Counted from the stretch's first letter, positions 39,631-52,566 are shown. The stretch: DNA of 64,000 nucleotides from Coprinus comatus (GCA_034638255.1 JAWPGT010000008.1:62001-126000); one strand, 5' to 3'. Notes: generated from the sequence alone by a model not told the origin. Numbers and translations: made by a program.

Positions 39631-41165
39631 ATGTCGGTAGACGCGGCGCGGACACGAACTCTTCATCCAAAACGGTCGTTTGGCAAGTATCCGCGTAATG
39701 TTGAATCGCCGGCATATGATGCGTATGTTGTTTCCGCCTCTTTCATGATCCACGGAAGACTGATGCGCAGGCCCCCGAACAGCTCTGAAGAGGACAATGA
39801 CCCTCTTACGGACGATGGATCCGCTGTTTCTGTTCCCGCCTCTTCCCGGCTCAACCACAACCACCGCACAAAACCTCAGCAACCCCTCTCAAAAATGAAG
39901 CACCACCTCGCAGCCTCAATCCTTTCAGATTCAGATGGTGTCGATTCACCCACATACGACGGTGATATTGAGAGCAGTACAGCTACAGGTCATACAGACA
40001 CACCTGCAGGTCAACGCACCACGTCGAGCAACACTCATCATTACTCATCCTCAACCTCAACCTTGAGCAATTCACATCTTCCTGGCGAACAGTCTCCTGT
40101 CTTGACATCACACACAGAACCTCTATCTGCTTCTGTCTTGTCGGAACCAACCGTTCCTCCTGAAATCACGGTTGAATTTAATCCAGCTGCACTTACTTCC
40201 GACGATATCCAGACCTTTGTGAACAAGGCCATCCAGGGCGAGGCTGGGCGCAAATACAAGATAAATCCTCCTCCTACAGATAGGCCAGTTCGAATCTACG
40301 CGGATGGTATGTATAGATAACATAATCGTATATTTCCTATTTCTCATCGTTTCATATAGGAGTCTACGATCTCTTCCACTTTGGGTTCGTCTTCGTTAAC
40401 ACAAGATTCTAGGCCCTCTATCTGATTAATTTCTAGTCATGCTCTTCAATTGCGCCAAGCCAAATTCTCTTTCCCATCTGTCTATCTACTCGTTGGTGTC
40501 AACTCGGATGAGCAGGTCCACCAACACAAGGCGCGCACTGTTATGACACATGCGGAACGGTGCGCAAACTACTCCCGAAATTCTCAATGCCCTAATATCA
40601 GCACAGACTTGAGGCAGTACGCCATTGTCGATGGGTAGATGAAGTAGTTCCAGAAGCTCCTTGGATCATTGATGCGGCCTTCCTCAACAAATACGAAATC
40701 GACTATGTTGCTCATGACGAGGAGCCGTACCTTAGTGCGGGTCATGATGACGTATATGGGTTCTGTAAATCACTTGGTAAGAATCTACAAGCGGCTCGCT
40801 TGACATTATTAGTAACCCCATTTATAGGCAAATTCCTCCCAACGCGGCGTACACCTGGAGTTTCGACTTCAGAACTACTTGAGCGCATTGTATCCAAGTA
40901 CAGAAGAAGGGATTTCGATGACAAGTTGGCGAAGATGGGTCACTCGGAATTGCGTGCGGAAGGAAGCGACTATGACGACCTTAGTCTCAGCAGTAGACTG
41001 GCGAGCCGCGTAAACAGCCCAACGCCCAGTGGATTTGGAAGTTTCACCTTGAGCATCCCACCGAGCGCTAGCCTCGGCAGCTCTAACAATGCTAGCGTTG
41101 GCTCAAGTAGAGTTCCTAGTCCAAAGGGCAGTCGTAGTGAAAGTCCCGTGGAGAAATCGCGGTAA
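39631..41165 (+). CDS. PCT1: choline-phosphate cytidylyltransferase
   Basis: Rate-limiting enzyme of the Kennedy pathway: CTP plus phosphocholine gives CDP-choline for phosphatidylcholine synthesis. Exons 39631-40306, 40360-40384 (25 nt), 40437-40559, 40607-40776 and 40828-41165 total 1,332 nt, 443 residues. After a Ser/Thr-rich N-terminus of about 220 residues comes the nucleotidyltransferase core: [20 protein letters not shown], with the HxGH motif near residue 230, then VYLLVGVNSDEQV, ERLEAVRHCRWVDEVVPEAP, YVAHDEEPY and RRTPGVSTSELLERI, which contains the RTxGVSTS signature. The C-terminus is Ser/Pro-rich and ends ESPVEKSR, a likely phosphoregulated region. The small exon carrying half of the HxGH motif is well supported by frame. 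It converges on the GH31 gene, leaving about 150 bp between stops. Confidence 0.94.
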
Positions 41166-41314
41166 TGACATTCTCCGTTAAAACATGTTATATTTTGCCT
41201 GGGACTCTGCACCTAGTGGATTGGCTCTTTTTCCAGCTATAGATAGAGTCCTCGTTCATTGTTTTGTATACTATTCGTTATTAACTGGCCTTCGTTCTGC
41301 TTTCCCCCTCTAAC

Positions 41315-44300
41315 CTAAATCTCCAAAACCTTCTGATCTGCTTTAGCTTCGCCTTGAACGACGCCGAAATCTTTACCGACTTTGACTACTTTCCATATTC
41401 CTTGAAGATTACCTTGAGTGACTTCAACTTTAATCTTGTCACCTTCAATATCACGAATTCGAAGTTTTGCTGCATGTTCACCAAGCTTGTTATCGTTGTT
41501 ATCCGGAATCCGGATTGTCAAATCGAGTGGTTCCTCCGTGCTATGCTCTAATCCCGAAGCAGAAGCAGACGACAAATTGACAAGGACAGTAACTTTTTGA
41601 GTATAATCATACTCTGCTCCTCTAGCTTTCCAATCACCCTCTTCTATCCATGCACGGTCTTCTTTTGATTCGTTCAAATCCTTCAATGTCCAAGCACCAG
41701 TGTTTCCATCGAAATAGAAATCCGTAGGTGCACCAGAACTAAGCACAATAGCACTTTTTGGACGAAGTAAGAGAGGAATGGTATGGAATGAATTGATTGT
41801 GGTTTCCCATGTTGGACCGGTATGGAATGTTCCTGTGAGTAAAGAGAACCAAGTTCCTTGTGGTATATAGATTTGAGTTGTTGCTTTTTGAGCATTTATA
41901 TCGTCGATTGTTTTGCTATTGCCATTGTCTTTTTGTTGGATATCATCGTCATTGTTATCGTTATCGTTATCGTTATCGGACTTGGATTTGGACTTGGTTA
42001 AGGAAACATCAGGAGCAAAAGTTCCACTTCCACCACCACTTCCACAACCAAGTTCATCATCTCCAGGATTAAAAACAGGAGCAACATATAATTCGGAACC
42101 TAACATATAAGCTTCATCTATGTTCCAAATGTTTTTATCTTCTGGAAATTCAAAGAATAGAGGTCGTAGCATTGGTATTCCGGTTTGATGAGTTTGAATT
42201 GCGGTTTCATAGAGGTATGGCATTAGACTGAGTTTTAGGGATATGAATTTACGAAGGATTGGATCTGATGAACCCGTTGGATCTATTATCCATGGTACCT
42301 AAAATATAAATATAAATATAGTTGACTTTGTTGATTTTTGGGGAAGGAAGGGAACACATACGCGATAAGAACCACTTCCATGTAAACGAGTATGACTTGA
42401 TAATGAACCAAAAGCAAACCAACGTTTATATAAAGCAGGATCTGGTTTTCCTTCAAATCCACCAATATCATCTACAACATCCAAAATTGCCATTAGTAAG
42501 AGAAGGAAAAGGAAAAGAAAAACGAAAAAGAAAAAATAGAACTTGAAACTGGAACTTACGAGCCCAATAACCAAATCCACTAGTACCCAAACTTAAACCA
42601 CCTCTCAACGTTTCAGCCATAGCTTCAAATGTACTCATAGGATCACCACCCCAATGTACTGGAAATCTTTGACAACCTGCTGTTGCACTTCTAGCAAACA
42701 CTACAGCTTTATGTTTTCCTAGACGACGTTCTAAAACTTCAAATGTGGCTTGGTTGTATAAATAGGAGTAGAAGTTGTGCATCTTTTGAACTGAGAAATT
42801 GGTGTTATGGTAGGTTGTTGAACCTGTTGGGATACGTTCACCAAAATCGGTCTGGATACGTATCGTTAATGAGAACGTTAATAAACAATGATTGAGACTC
42901 GAGAAGGGGAAGGGGGAGGGTGACATACGTACTTTGAAACAATCTACGCCCATGTCGATAAGTTTATCTAGCTTGGATTGGTACCATTTCCAAGCATCGG
43001 GATTTGTAAAATCGATGATAGCCATTCCAGCTTGCTGTTGTAGGTTTTGAGAAAATTGTCTTCGAATATTTCAAGGAGAATGGGGAAAACGTACCCAGAA
43101 ATCGATTTGCCAGACACTCCCATCGGTTTTCTTGATAAAGTAACCATTCTTAGCTCCTTCATCATAAATTGCACTTTCTTGTGCGATATATGGATTAAGC
43201 CAAACACAAATCTATACAGTCCTTTTTAAGTGAAAAGAAAAAACCCAAGGAATCCTGATTAGATAATACACACCTTATACCCCTTCTCTTTCAACCTCTT
43301 CAATTGACCTCGAGCATCAGGAAAATAATCCTTATCAAATTCATAATCACACCACTGAAATCCCTTCTGCCAAAAACAATCAAAATGAAACACTCCAACA
43401 CCAATATCACGTTTTGCCATTCCTTCCAAAAATTCATTGACTGTTTCTTCATTATATTCTGTAGTAAAAGAAGTTGAAAGCCAAAGTCCAAATGTCCATG
43501 GTGGTGGTAATGCTGGACGACCTGTAAGATTTGTATAATTGTTTAAAATGGCAGAAGGAGTGGGGCCGTGAATTAGGTATATAGAAAGTCGTTCGGATTG
43601 AACAGAAATGTTTATTCTTGTTGTACCTAATGTATCAATGTGGGTGGATCGATCAGGGGTATGAACCATCTTAATTTGGGAAGTGAATGAATTTTTGACT
43701 TACGTTCGCTTTGGACTTCAAAGCTCACGCGACTTGGATCTGGGACAAAGATTCCGTATCCGCGTGAACTAAGTAGGAAAGGTACATTTTTGTAAGTTTG
43801 TTCAGAAGAGGTACCACCATCTTCGTTCCACATTTCAACTGTCTTTTTGTTTAAAGATTATTCAATAATAAAAAAACTGGTGATATATCTTGAATAAATG
43901 AGAGGGATGTACCTGTCCATTCTTAACAAAAGGTCCAAAACGTTCTCCTAAACCATAAATCTTCTCTCCAACATTCAACTGAAACTGCATCATAAACCAT
44001 CTTTCACCTTTATCCGGATTCGTTAATGCAGCACTTGGATTCAACGAAGTAGTATTATCATTAATATACCCCACAGATCTCCATCCCAATTTAGTCAACA
44101 ACAGATCTGATGAAGTATTTCGAGTGGCACTAGTAGGATTATGTTTATTGGCATGAGAGATGATATCGATCGCAAAAGCATTAGGACGTTTATCGATTTG
44201 AAGTGAAAGATTACTTGTGTTGAGTATAAGATGTGTTAAAGAGTTTGACACACTTTGTTCATCGTTTCTTTGTACGATGGTACCATCAGGAAATAATGGA

Positions 44301-44613
44301 TAATCTGGCCCTTTATTGGATTCGGTATGACTCTTCCAATGATATCCAGTGAGTAGGATTATATCAGGAGCTGGTGTTGATGCTTCAACTGTTATTGTTG
44401 GTGCATTGAGTGTATCCCCGCGATGGTTGATGTGCTTGGTGGTCTAGATAGGGGCCCGTTTATGATGGAAATTACGTTGTGGGCACACACACTCACAGTT
44501 ACGCAGCGCACAGACTTGTGATCGTGATCGACCTCGCTCTTGACAACCTCTGTAGCCCAGTCAATATGAACGCCATCCCTACTCCACCACATCCCATTCG
44601 AAAACTTGACCAT
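41315..44613 (-). CDS. GH31 alpha-xylosidase (YicI-like)
   Basis: A glycoside hydrolase family 31 enzyme of roughly 900 residues in nine exons, from MVKFSNGMWWSRDGV at 44613 to a stop at 41315. The order of blocks matches bacterial alpha-xylosidase: EKIYGLGERFGPFVKNGQ, PPPWTFGLWLSTSFTTEYNE, FHFDCFWQKGFQWCDYEFD, KICVWLNPYIAQES, then the nucleophile motif KTDFGERIPTG, the acid/base region ARSATAGCQRFPVHWGGD, SGFGYWAHDIGGFEG and RLHGSGSYRVPW. It would release xylose from the non-reducing ends of xyloglucan oligosaccharides. No signal peptide is visible, suggesting intracellular action. A Ser/Lys/Asn/Asp-rich insert with alternating Asn-Asp (about 41935-42010) interrupts the region after the barrel. 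It is divergent from the Ish1-type gene, 148 bp apart. Confidence 0.92.
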
Positions 44614-44761
44614 GGTGTTAAGAATACAATGTATCACGTGATAGTGGATGTAATTGTGGACGTAGTTGGTGTGGAGAGTTGAAGACAAGTGGGTATGACG
44701 TCACCTAAGAACACCGTATAATATACGAGCCTAGCGTAGTCCCCCTCTTCTTCAACACATC
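44614..44761. promoter_or_regulatory. 148-bp divergent promoter (GH31 and Ish1-type genes)
   Basis: The start codons of the two divergent genes are 148 bp apart. The segment contains GTATAATATACG at about 44715, a possible TATA-like element for the rightward gene, and a TCACGTGATA palindrome near 44633 resembling an E-box/CDE1 site. No factor can be assigned. Confidence 0.45.
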
Positions 44762-46489
44762 ATGCACATTCTCCTACTGACTACACTCGCTCTATCACTC
44801 TCAGCAAATGCCTGGCTCTCAGGTGCAAGTACACAAAGCACTACTGATGCAGCCTACTCGTCGTGGTCAACAACAAAGTTAAAGAACTGGCTTCAAGAAC
44901 ATAACGTCGATACACCATCCCGAGCAACCGAAGCAGAGCTACGAAACCTCGTAGCTTCCAATTGGAATTCGGCTTCTGGATGGACGTATGATCAATATGC
45001 TAATGCTCAGCGCACTTTCGCCGACATCCGTGACACAGCTTTTGAAAAATGGGATGAATCCAGACTTCGTGAATTCCTACTTCGTCAAGGCATCGTTGCT
45101 CCTAAAGGTCCCAAGGAACATTTAGTTGCTTTAGCACAAAACCATTATAACGAGTACCAGAAAGCTGCTTTGTCTTTGACCAACCATGCAAGTGCAACAG
45201 CAACTTCGGCCGCAAGTAAGGCTTCAGCAGCAGCGGAAGGGCTGTTCATCGGGCTTCTGTTGCCATCACCCAAGCAGAAACAAGTGTAGCCAGAGCACTT
45301 GACAAGACCAAAGACTATATATTCTCTTCTTGGTCGGATAGCCAATTGCGACAATTCTTGGAAGACCACGGTTTGGTGAAGACGAAGACGGAGCTTCAGC
45401 GTGATGAGATGCTCGGTGCTGTCGAGGAATATTATAACAAGGTCACAAATCCAATATGGGATACTTGGAGTGATTCGTATATGGTGAATTTCATGATTCA
45501 TACATATTTGGATTGTCTGGTTGAAAGATATATTAGCATGAATGGTTGGTCTCGCACAACCTGATCAAGTCCGACTTCCAGAAGAACCGCGAGAAGCTTC
45601 GAGAGGAACTTGCCAAGTATCATTACAAGCCGACCGATCATGTTTGGTCTGCTTGGACACAGTCTGAAATGCGACAATGGCTAATTGACCATGGCTTTAT
45701 CAAGAGCAATGCTCAAGTATCACGCGAGAAAATGATGAAGATGATTGGGTATGCCTATCACAATATTGTTGTGAGTGGAATGTTGACTCATTTATCTTAG
45801 AGATAATTATCTTCAAGGAAAGGATACCTTCTGGTCTACCTGGTCTGATAACCAAATTCATCAATGGCTCGTCGAGCACGGCTACCTGCGCTCTGACGCT
45901 CAGGTTAAGCGTGATGAACTTGTCGAGCTTGCCAATGAAAAGTTGGTCGCTTTTGAATATATTATCGCTGGTTCTGACAGCGTTTAACAGATTCCATGAC
46001 GCTTCCGCCAAAACTGCTGCCTATCTGACATGGCCTGATGCTCGTCTCCGTGCTTACCTTCGTGAAAGTGGTGTTGAAGACGCGAAGCTTCCCGGAGACC
46101 GGCCGGGTCTATTGCGTAAGTAGTTATATTTGGAATATTGGTGATTGAGGTTGTGCTGATACATATATGCAGAGGAGACTCGTATTCGTTGGGTCCAAAC
46201 CCAGAGCCGTGCAGAAGCAGCATTTCTAAAGATCCGAGACATTGTGAATGAGGGTGTTGGCAAGGCCGAAGATGCCCTCTACCGGATTATGAGTGTTGTG
46301 AGCAGTGGTTGGATGGATACTAAAGACAAAGTAGGCCACAGCTATGAAGAGACGAAAGAGAAGGCCGCCCAAGACTACGAAGACACGAGACGCCGGAGTG
46401 AAGAGCTGTACGAGGATATTCAGGAGAGAAGACAGGAGACGCGCGAGAAGGTCGGAGAGAAGGTGAAGCAGATGAAGGGAGAGCTGTAA
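44762..46489 (+). CDS. Ish1/Msc1-type stress protein (apparent frameshift)
   Basis: A secretory-pathway or nuclear-envelope protein built of Ish1 repeats. A signal peptide (MHILLLTTLALSLSANA) is followed by at least six helical repeats of the form W-S-x3-L-R-x-W/F-L-x2-H-G. Examples are YSSWSTTKLKNWLQEHNV, FEKWDESRLREFLLRQGI, FSSWSDSQLRQFLEDHGL, WSAWTQSEMRQWLIDHGF and WSTWSDNQIHQWLVEHGY. The C-terminus is charged and LEA-like (SYEETKEKAAQDYEDTRRRS). Exons 44762-45483, 45537-45748, 45801-45941, 45991-46115 and 46173-46489 total 1,517 nt, one base short of a multiple of three. The break is at the GGG run 45239-45241: one more G restores AVHRASVAITQAETSVARAL. Fission yeast Ish1 and budding yeast Msc1 are stress-linked nuclear-envelope/ER relatives. 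The next gene starts only 65 bp downstream. Confidence 0.86.
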
Positions 46490-46554
46490 ACTTGTTGTTA
46501 AATCAAATAATTATTTCTCCATGTATATTACGTCAGCAATCAGCCTTTGTACCC

Positions 46555-49500
46555 ATGCCACCACTCGACGACGACGACGACACCCTCCAGCTCTCGTCGG
46601 ACTCATCAGCGGGCTCGTCTCCTGTAATACCCAAGCTCGCTATACACGATGCAGACGACATTTCCAAGGACCTTGCTGAGCTTGAAGAGCTCCGGCGCAA
46701 TGTTCAGAAGAACCTCAGGCTTCGCCCCATACGTTCAAGGGGATGTTTGCCCAAGATCGACCTTGACGAACTTGGCCTTCGCATGCCAGGCGCATTTCCT
46801 CTTTCTGCAGCATTACAGACTTCGTTCGACATCGACTCACCTGCTGTTTCGACCCCTGACTCTCCTAAACATACGGTTACTACACCCGCCATCACCCCCA
46901 CTGCGAAATCAAAGACTAAGGGCCCTCCACCGCCACTCGCCATCAACGCACATGCGGGGCCATCTCGGTCAACAGTTAGTGATGGCCAGGAAATCCATAT
47001 CCCACCACTTCTGAACACTACCATGAGCCCACTAAGCGCAACCAGTCCTACATCCAGTATCGTCTCTTCGTACTTCACACCTGCTGGTGAGACACCAGTT
47101 ACCTCGCGGTTCGGGATGTTCAAGGGTTACGATAACAGGGAGGCTACTATAGAAGAAGAAGAGTCGAGTGCAGATCGACGATGGCATCTGGGGTCGGTGA
47201 CAAATTCAGCTTCGGCTATTGAGCCCAGGGACGGAGAGATGACGATGGTGTCATCGCCCATAGATGCTACTTTCGACTTCACAGGTGTCTCTGGTTCAAT
47301 ATTAACAGATAATCGACCTCAACCTCAGCCTATACCAGCATCTGAATTATATACGCGATTATCTCCTTTACATCACCCATCTTCGCTCAAACGAAATGCA
47401 GCAAGAGGAAGACCAATACTCATTGATACTCGGGCACCAGCAGCACATGCTACTTATCGTATACGTGGGAGCATGAATGTTGCCATTCCTTCGCTTATTC
47501 TTAAGAGATGCAGAAAGATCACCGCTTCTGGGATCCTTAGAGGAGAAGCTGTTGCTGCTGTAAATACGAATAGCTTAGGGCTTGGAGGTGGAGTGGCTAA
47601 GGGTGGCTTCCAGAGCCTAGATGCTCTACGTCAGTTTGTTGTTGGCGAGAAAGCAAAGGCGGAATGGAATGTGATGCTGCAAAGCCGATCTTCTGATGGT
47701 CTTGAAACAGAAGAGGGGCTTAGGTGGGATGGTGATATTATTGTATTTGATGAAGAGATGGAACAAGATATTGGAGGCACAGCTTGGATCCTGATGGAGG
47801 TTCTAAAGCCTTTGGTAAATGACAAGGGTGGGAGAGTGGACTATCTCGAAGGTGGGATCATGAAAGGTGTTAAAGATACCGAACTAGAATCACTTCTTGA
47901 ATTTGGCCCCATTAAAGGCAGTCATACTAATGGGACCATTGGGGATGACCCCTCGCTCTCGATTGTGAGTCTTAAAGTTTTACCAATTTACATCAAACGT
48001 AAACAAGCTGGCCATCTGTGCAGGGAGCAAAGAGATCAGCAACGGGTGGCCTTTTCAAACTTGATATTTCTAAACGAATACCCGAAATCGAGACTTCTAA
48101 CTCTTCCATATCTTCAACCTCAACTTCAAGATCCACTTCTACAAGCACTTCGTTATCATCAACCCCAGCAAGTCCAGGACCACTTTCAATACCCCGTTCA
48201 CCTATGTCGATTATACCCCCTTCATTGGCTACAAGCCACGACAACGACCAAAATACCTTGTCCATGACCGATACCAATACCAACATGAAACAGGAAAACC
48301 TAAAGACGACAATTACGAAAACCATACCCCCACCGCTGTTGTCTGGATCATTTAATCTTCAACTTGATGCCTCACCTTCCCCACCCCCATCTTACATCAC
48401 ATTCCGACCTCAAGGAAGCCCTCCTAATAATGGTAATGCCGTTGGTGGCCTCCGCGCCAAAAGACCTAGCGTCCCGAATTTAAGACGAATTGATACAAAA
48501 TCGGCTGAACGATTAAACCCTAATTTACCGAAACTATCAGTTCGGACAAAACCCATAAGATCAGCAACGTTGACGATACCACCTCGGCTGACGTTGCCCG
48601 GAAGCTTGACGAGCAGTTTTGGGCTACCTCCCCCAGCTAGCCCATCACATTTAGATTTGATGTATTCGAGTCATTCACCCCCTGCTAGCGCCATATTCAA
48701 TGGTTCATTTAGTGCAGCCGGCACTAGTGGCTCTGGCACAACGTATCATACACCACCACATACACCTGGTACACCTAAAGCATTTGCAACATTTCAGGCT
48801 GCTGGCTCTTTTGGACCACCTAGCGCACATCCTGATTCGCGAGGTGGCTCACATTCACATTTCTTCGGCTTTGGATCGAGACCTGAATATCCGCCATCAC
48901 CTGCAACCGCTCGCCCCGATCCACCGTCTGCCGAATCTGAAGCTCTTCCCGTGTTTTCAATATCAACGATTCTTCCCAACTTTTTGTTCTTGGGCCCTGA
49001 GCTGACGGAACCTAATCATGTGGAGGAGCTAAGAGAATTGGGCGTCAGGAGGATTTTGAATATTGCAATTGAGTGTAATGAAGATGATCATGGACTGATG
49101 TTGAAGTCGAGGTTCGAGAAGTATGTGAAGATACCCATGAGAGATACTGTGGAAGAAGAAAATATACTCAGGGGAGTTAGGGAAGTATGTGATATCCTTG
49201 GTGAGTTTCATTTTCGCGATGTTTATTCTTCAAGAGTTTTAAAGTGTAATGATATTGTTAGATGATGCAAGATTACATTCAGCAGCGACATATGTACACT
49301 GTAAAGCTGGTAAATCACGATCAGTGACTGCAGTAATAGCTTATCTCATACACGCAAACCATTGGACATTGTCGAGAGCCTATCACTTTGTTGTTGAACG
49401 AAGAAAGGGTGTTTCTCCGAATATAGGATTTGTTTCGGAACTCATGAACTTTGAAGAGCAAGAGCTGGGAGGAAAGAGTACTGGCGTACAACATGGCAGT

Positions 49501-49845
49501 GATAATGGAGAAGGAGGAGGAAATGAAGAAATGTCATTCGCTGGCATGGGCATGGGTGGTCTAAGGAGAGGTGCACATATCCGTGAATCTCTGCCCCCAA
49601 TGGAATCATTCTCTACTTCTGCGGGTGTTGAGAACCAAGTACACGGTGGTCCTATGAGTGCGGGAGGGATTCAAGTGCATAAAGCGGTGGTGGGTGACCA
49701 TGCACAAGAAACGGAGGTGAAGGATGCGAATGGAAGATACAGACATGTGAGAAGAGCGCCTGTGGATGAAAATACATTACAGCCGCTACGTAGAGTGAGC
49801 AAGGCAGGACTCGAGAGCTCTGTGTTTGAGCAGAGGGATGGCTAA
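46555..49845 (+). CDS. rhodanese + dual-specificity MAP kinase phosphatase
   Basis: Exons 46555-47964, 48024-49200 and 49262-49845 encode 1,056 residues. A rhodanese/Cdc25-like domain occupies about residues 265-450 (PILIDTRAPAAHATYRIRG, IIVFDEE); in MAPK phosphatases such a domain docks the kinase. A long Ser/Pro/Thr-rich linker follows. The dual-specificity phosphatase domain covers about residues 785-925: ILPNFLFLGPELTEPNHVEE, RRILNIAIECNEDD and the P-loop VHCKAGKSRSVT with catalytic Cys near 876, followed by SRAYHFVVERRKGVSPN. It should remove phosphate from the TxY loop of MAP kinases, as Msg5 does in yeast and Rok1 in Ustilago. The Met at 46555 (MPPLDDDDD) is preferred to the in-frame Met at 46492, which lies 3 bp after the preceding stop. 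Confidence 0.9.
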
Positions 49846-50079
49846 TTTTCTTGACATGTTTTCTTGGTTTTGTCTTCTGCTTTCTGTATTCGTCCACATA
49901 TTCTATTTATTGTTCGTTTAGTCAGGTGACTAAAGTTCTACTCCATTTGTTCCTCTTTCGGAAATGAAAGAAGCAGTTAAATTGAATCACGGCTCTGGCC
50001 TTTATATTACCTTGTTTCTTTACATTATTCTCGTCTTCTTGCCACCCGCTCTTCTGCTCTAGACTAGCTCGATTGAACG

Positions 50080-52566
50080 ATGCCTGGCCCAGGATCCCGT
50101 AACAAGAAATCAAAAGCGAAGCCAGTTCGAGTGGCAAGCAGTGCACAGAGCATAGCGTCGGATACTTCGACGATCGCGTCCCACGATAGCTCCCTCGTCA
50201 TACTAAGCGATGCGGAAGCTAGGGATATGGATGAGCTAGCTGCCGATGATTGGATGACTGTAGCAGAAAGATTGTGCCAATTATGCCGTTTACCTGGTAT
50301 GTAGTATAGTTAATCATAAATGTTAACATCAACCTATATCCGATCTGACATATTTAATTCAAAGACATAAACACCCGAAAAGGCTTGAAGAAGGTTTACG
50401 CAAGCTTCGAAACATACTATAAACGTCTCGAAGCTCTTCATGAGCGATACGATGATCTACCGCGAATCCGGGCCGGTATTGTCGGTATTTACGCCAAGTT
50501 ATGCAATGATTCGTTGTTGAGAAACAAACTCTTTGAAAAAGGTCAATATCTCACTCCCTTTTGTCTGGAATGTAAGGAACTGAGGGGGGATATTCGTATT
50601 TTTGTATATTGAAAGGTTTCCTGAAGAAACTTATACCCGTCCTTGGTACACCATCATGTCAGCGTGTCGCTTTACTTGCGCTACAAGCTGTTACGAGACA
50701 TGGTGGAATCAATGCTCGACTGGAAATCGCCGAGAACGCTATGCCATTAATCCTAATTCTGGAAAACGACCCTGACGATACGACTGCAGAACTTACTGTC
50801 TCTGTGCTCTCTCACGCTCTCATCATTGCATATGATGGAAGCGTAGATACAAACAAATTCTTACCAAAATATCCGAAACTTGTGCAATCTCTGGATACTG
50901 TTAGGATCATTAGAGCTGCTACGAATGCTGCTAAAAGACCAAACGCGTCGTCTTCGTTGATTCATCATGCCATGGAATTACTTTTTGGAGCCTCGCTTTA
51001 TGGTTATAACGCGTTCAAGAAACACCCAGAATCCATTCAAATGTTAGTGGCTGGTTTGAGTAGTAAAGAATGGGAAAAGAAATCTGGATGTTTGCAATCA
51101 CTCATTCGGTTACATGCTGTTGAAGCGGATGCGGATTACGAATCTATGGACCCAATCAAATTCATGACCGCAGCTCGATCATTCCCTCCTGATGTTATAG
51201 ATGTTCTTATGGATTATGGGATGCAACGTTGTGACACGTATCTTACTGCCCAATGCAGTAGGGATTTTCAAGAGGCGATATTCAAACTTGTGGAGGATCA
51301 TGACTATTGTACGTTTGGTACCACGATTGCACGTAATATCTTGAAGACAGAATATTCGACTACGGATGGAACGTTTTCGGTTCAAAATCCTATTACTGGA
51401 GAAATAGAACAAAATGGGGATGTTGGATTACCTTTCAAATTATGGAGTGACGCATTCCCACTTGCTGCTAAAGCTTTGAGGAAGAGAGGAAACCCACAAG
51501 ATTCGGATTTGGCTGATATATTGGAAATCAAGTATTTTATAAGGGGTGGTAAACATCGAAATGCTGGAGAGGTTGCGAGGAAGGCTATTGAAAGGAATCC
51601 GAAACAAGGTTATTGGTATTATGCGATTTCGATGTTGGCGGATCCAGTAAAAGGATTAAAGGCGGCGAAACAAGGAATGAAGTGTTCTCAACTTACACCA
51701 TTTGTAAAGTATCAACTTATGCAACGTGCGGCGGATCATGCTGGTAATCTTGGTCTTGATATTTTACAGCAAATGCCGGAAGCTGGAGATCAAAAGTGGT
51801 ATGAAGGTATTGCGTTTTTGCATAGTGCGCTGGATGATGCGAAAACGTATATTACCGAGGCTCCACCGGATAATAGGAATATGAGGTCGGCGTTGTATTG
51901 GTATATCATGTTGATGGTAACAATCAAGGATTTGAGTCCGGATTTGCATGAACTTGAGGTAGGATTTTTTGTTTTGTTTGAAGCGTAGAGTGAATTGACT
52001 CATTTTTATGTTATTCGTAGCCTGCTATCAAGAAATTGAATTTCGCAGATAAAATCATGAAACTATTTGGTACTAATCCGCCTGCTACAAGATTAAGGCT
52101 TACACAACAAACCATTGTGGAGAATTATAAACAAGCAATGGAGACGTTTGGTTCTATTATTAAACGATCTAGTGGAGGATGTGGTGGACATAAAGCTGAT
52201 CCACTTCGGAACAATCAGAAGATAAATTGGCTGCTTGGTTGGAGAAATTGGATTTGGGTGATGATAGGATTGATAGTGCTGAATTGAGAAGAGTTGGCGA
52301 GGAACATAGACCTGGTGGTATGAAAATATTCCCGACGGAAAAGTTGAGTCTTTATAGATGTGGTTGGTGTGGTAATCCTTCGGCTTCTTTGAAACGATGT
52401 ACGTTTTCTTTCTCTCTTATCGGAAAATATTTGTAATTTATTAATTGAACTTTTTGTATTAGGCTCTGGATGTGGAGAAGTCAAATATTGTGATGCAGAT
52501 TGTCAAAAACAAGCATGGGCTAGTCATAAAAAAGTTTGTCAGACGAAGACTGGGTCAACTCATTGA
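50080..52566 (+). CDS. MYND zinc-finger protein, tandem copy A (apparent frameshift)
   Basis: First of three tandem paralogues. Five exons: 50080-50296, 50365-50541, 50616-51958, 52021-52398 and 52463-52566. The protein has a variable N-terminus (MPGPGSRNKKSKAKP), about 600 residues of alpha-helical, ARM/TPR-like sequence (RVALLALQAVTRHGG, KLCNDSLLRNKLFEKGFLKK) and a C-terminal MYND finger. The finger spans CGWCGNPSASLKRC and SGCGEVKYCDADCQKQAWAS and ends HKKVC, with all Cys and His ligands. MYND fingers bind proline-rich peptides, so a scaffold or regulatory role is plausible; no function is known. The coding length is 2,219 nt, one base short. The break is near 52207-52211 (CGGAACAATCAG); adding one base restores the frame into KLAAWLEKLDLGDD, which aligns with copies B and C. 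Confidence 0.8.

Noticed and set aside
46704..47123. 139-codon minus-strand frame inside the phosphatase gene
   Set aside because: Antisense shadow of a well-supported coding exon.
52160..52206. 47-nt intron in MYND copy A as explanation of the frame break
   Set aside because: It would remove residues that align with copies B and C, where no intron exists; a one-base indel fits exon length better.
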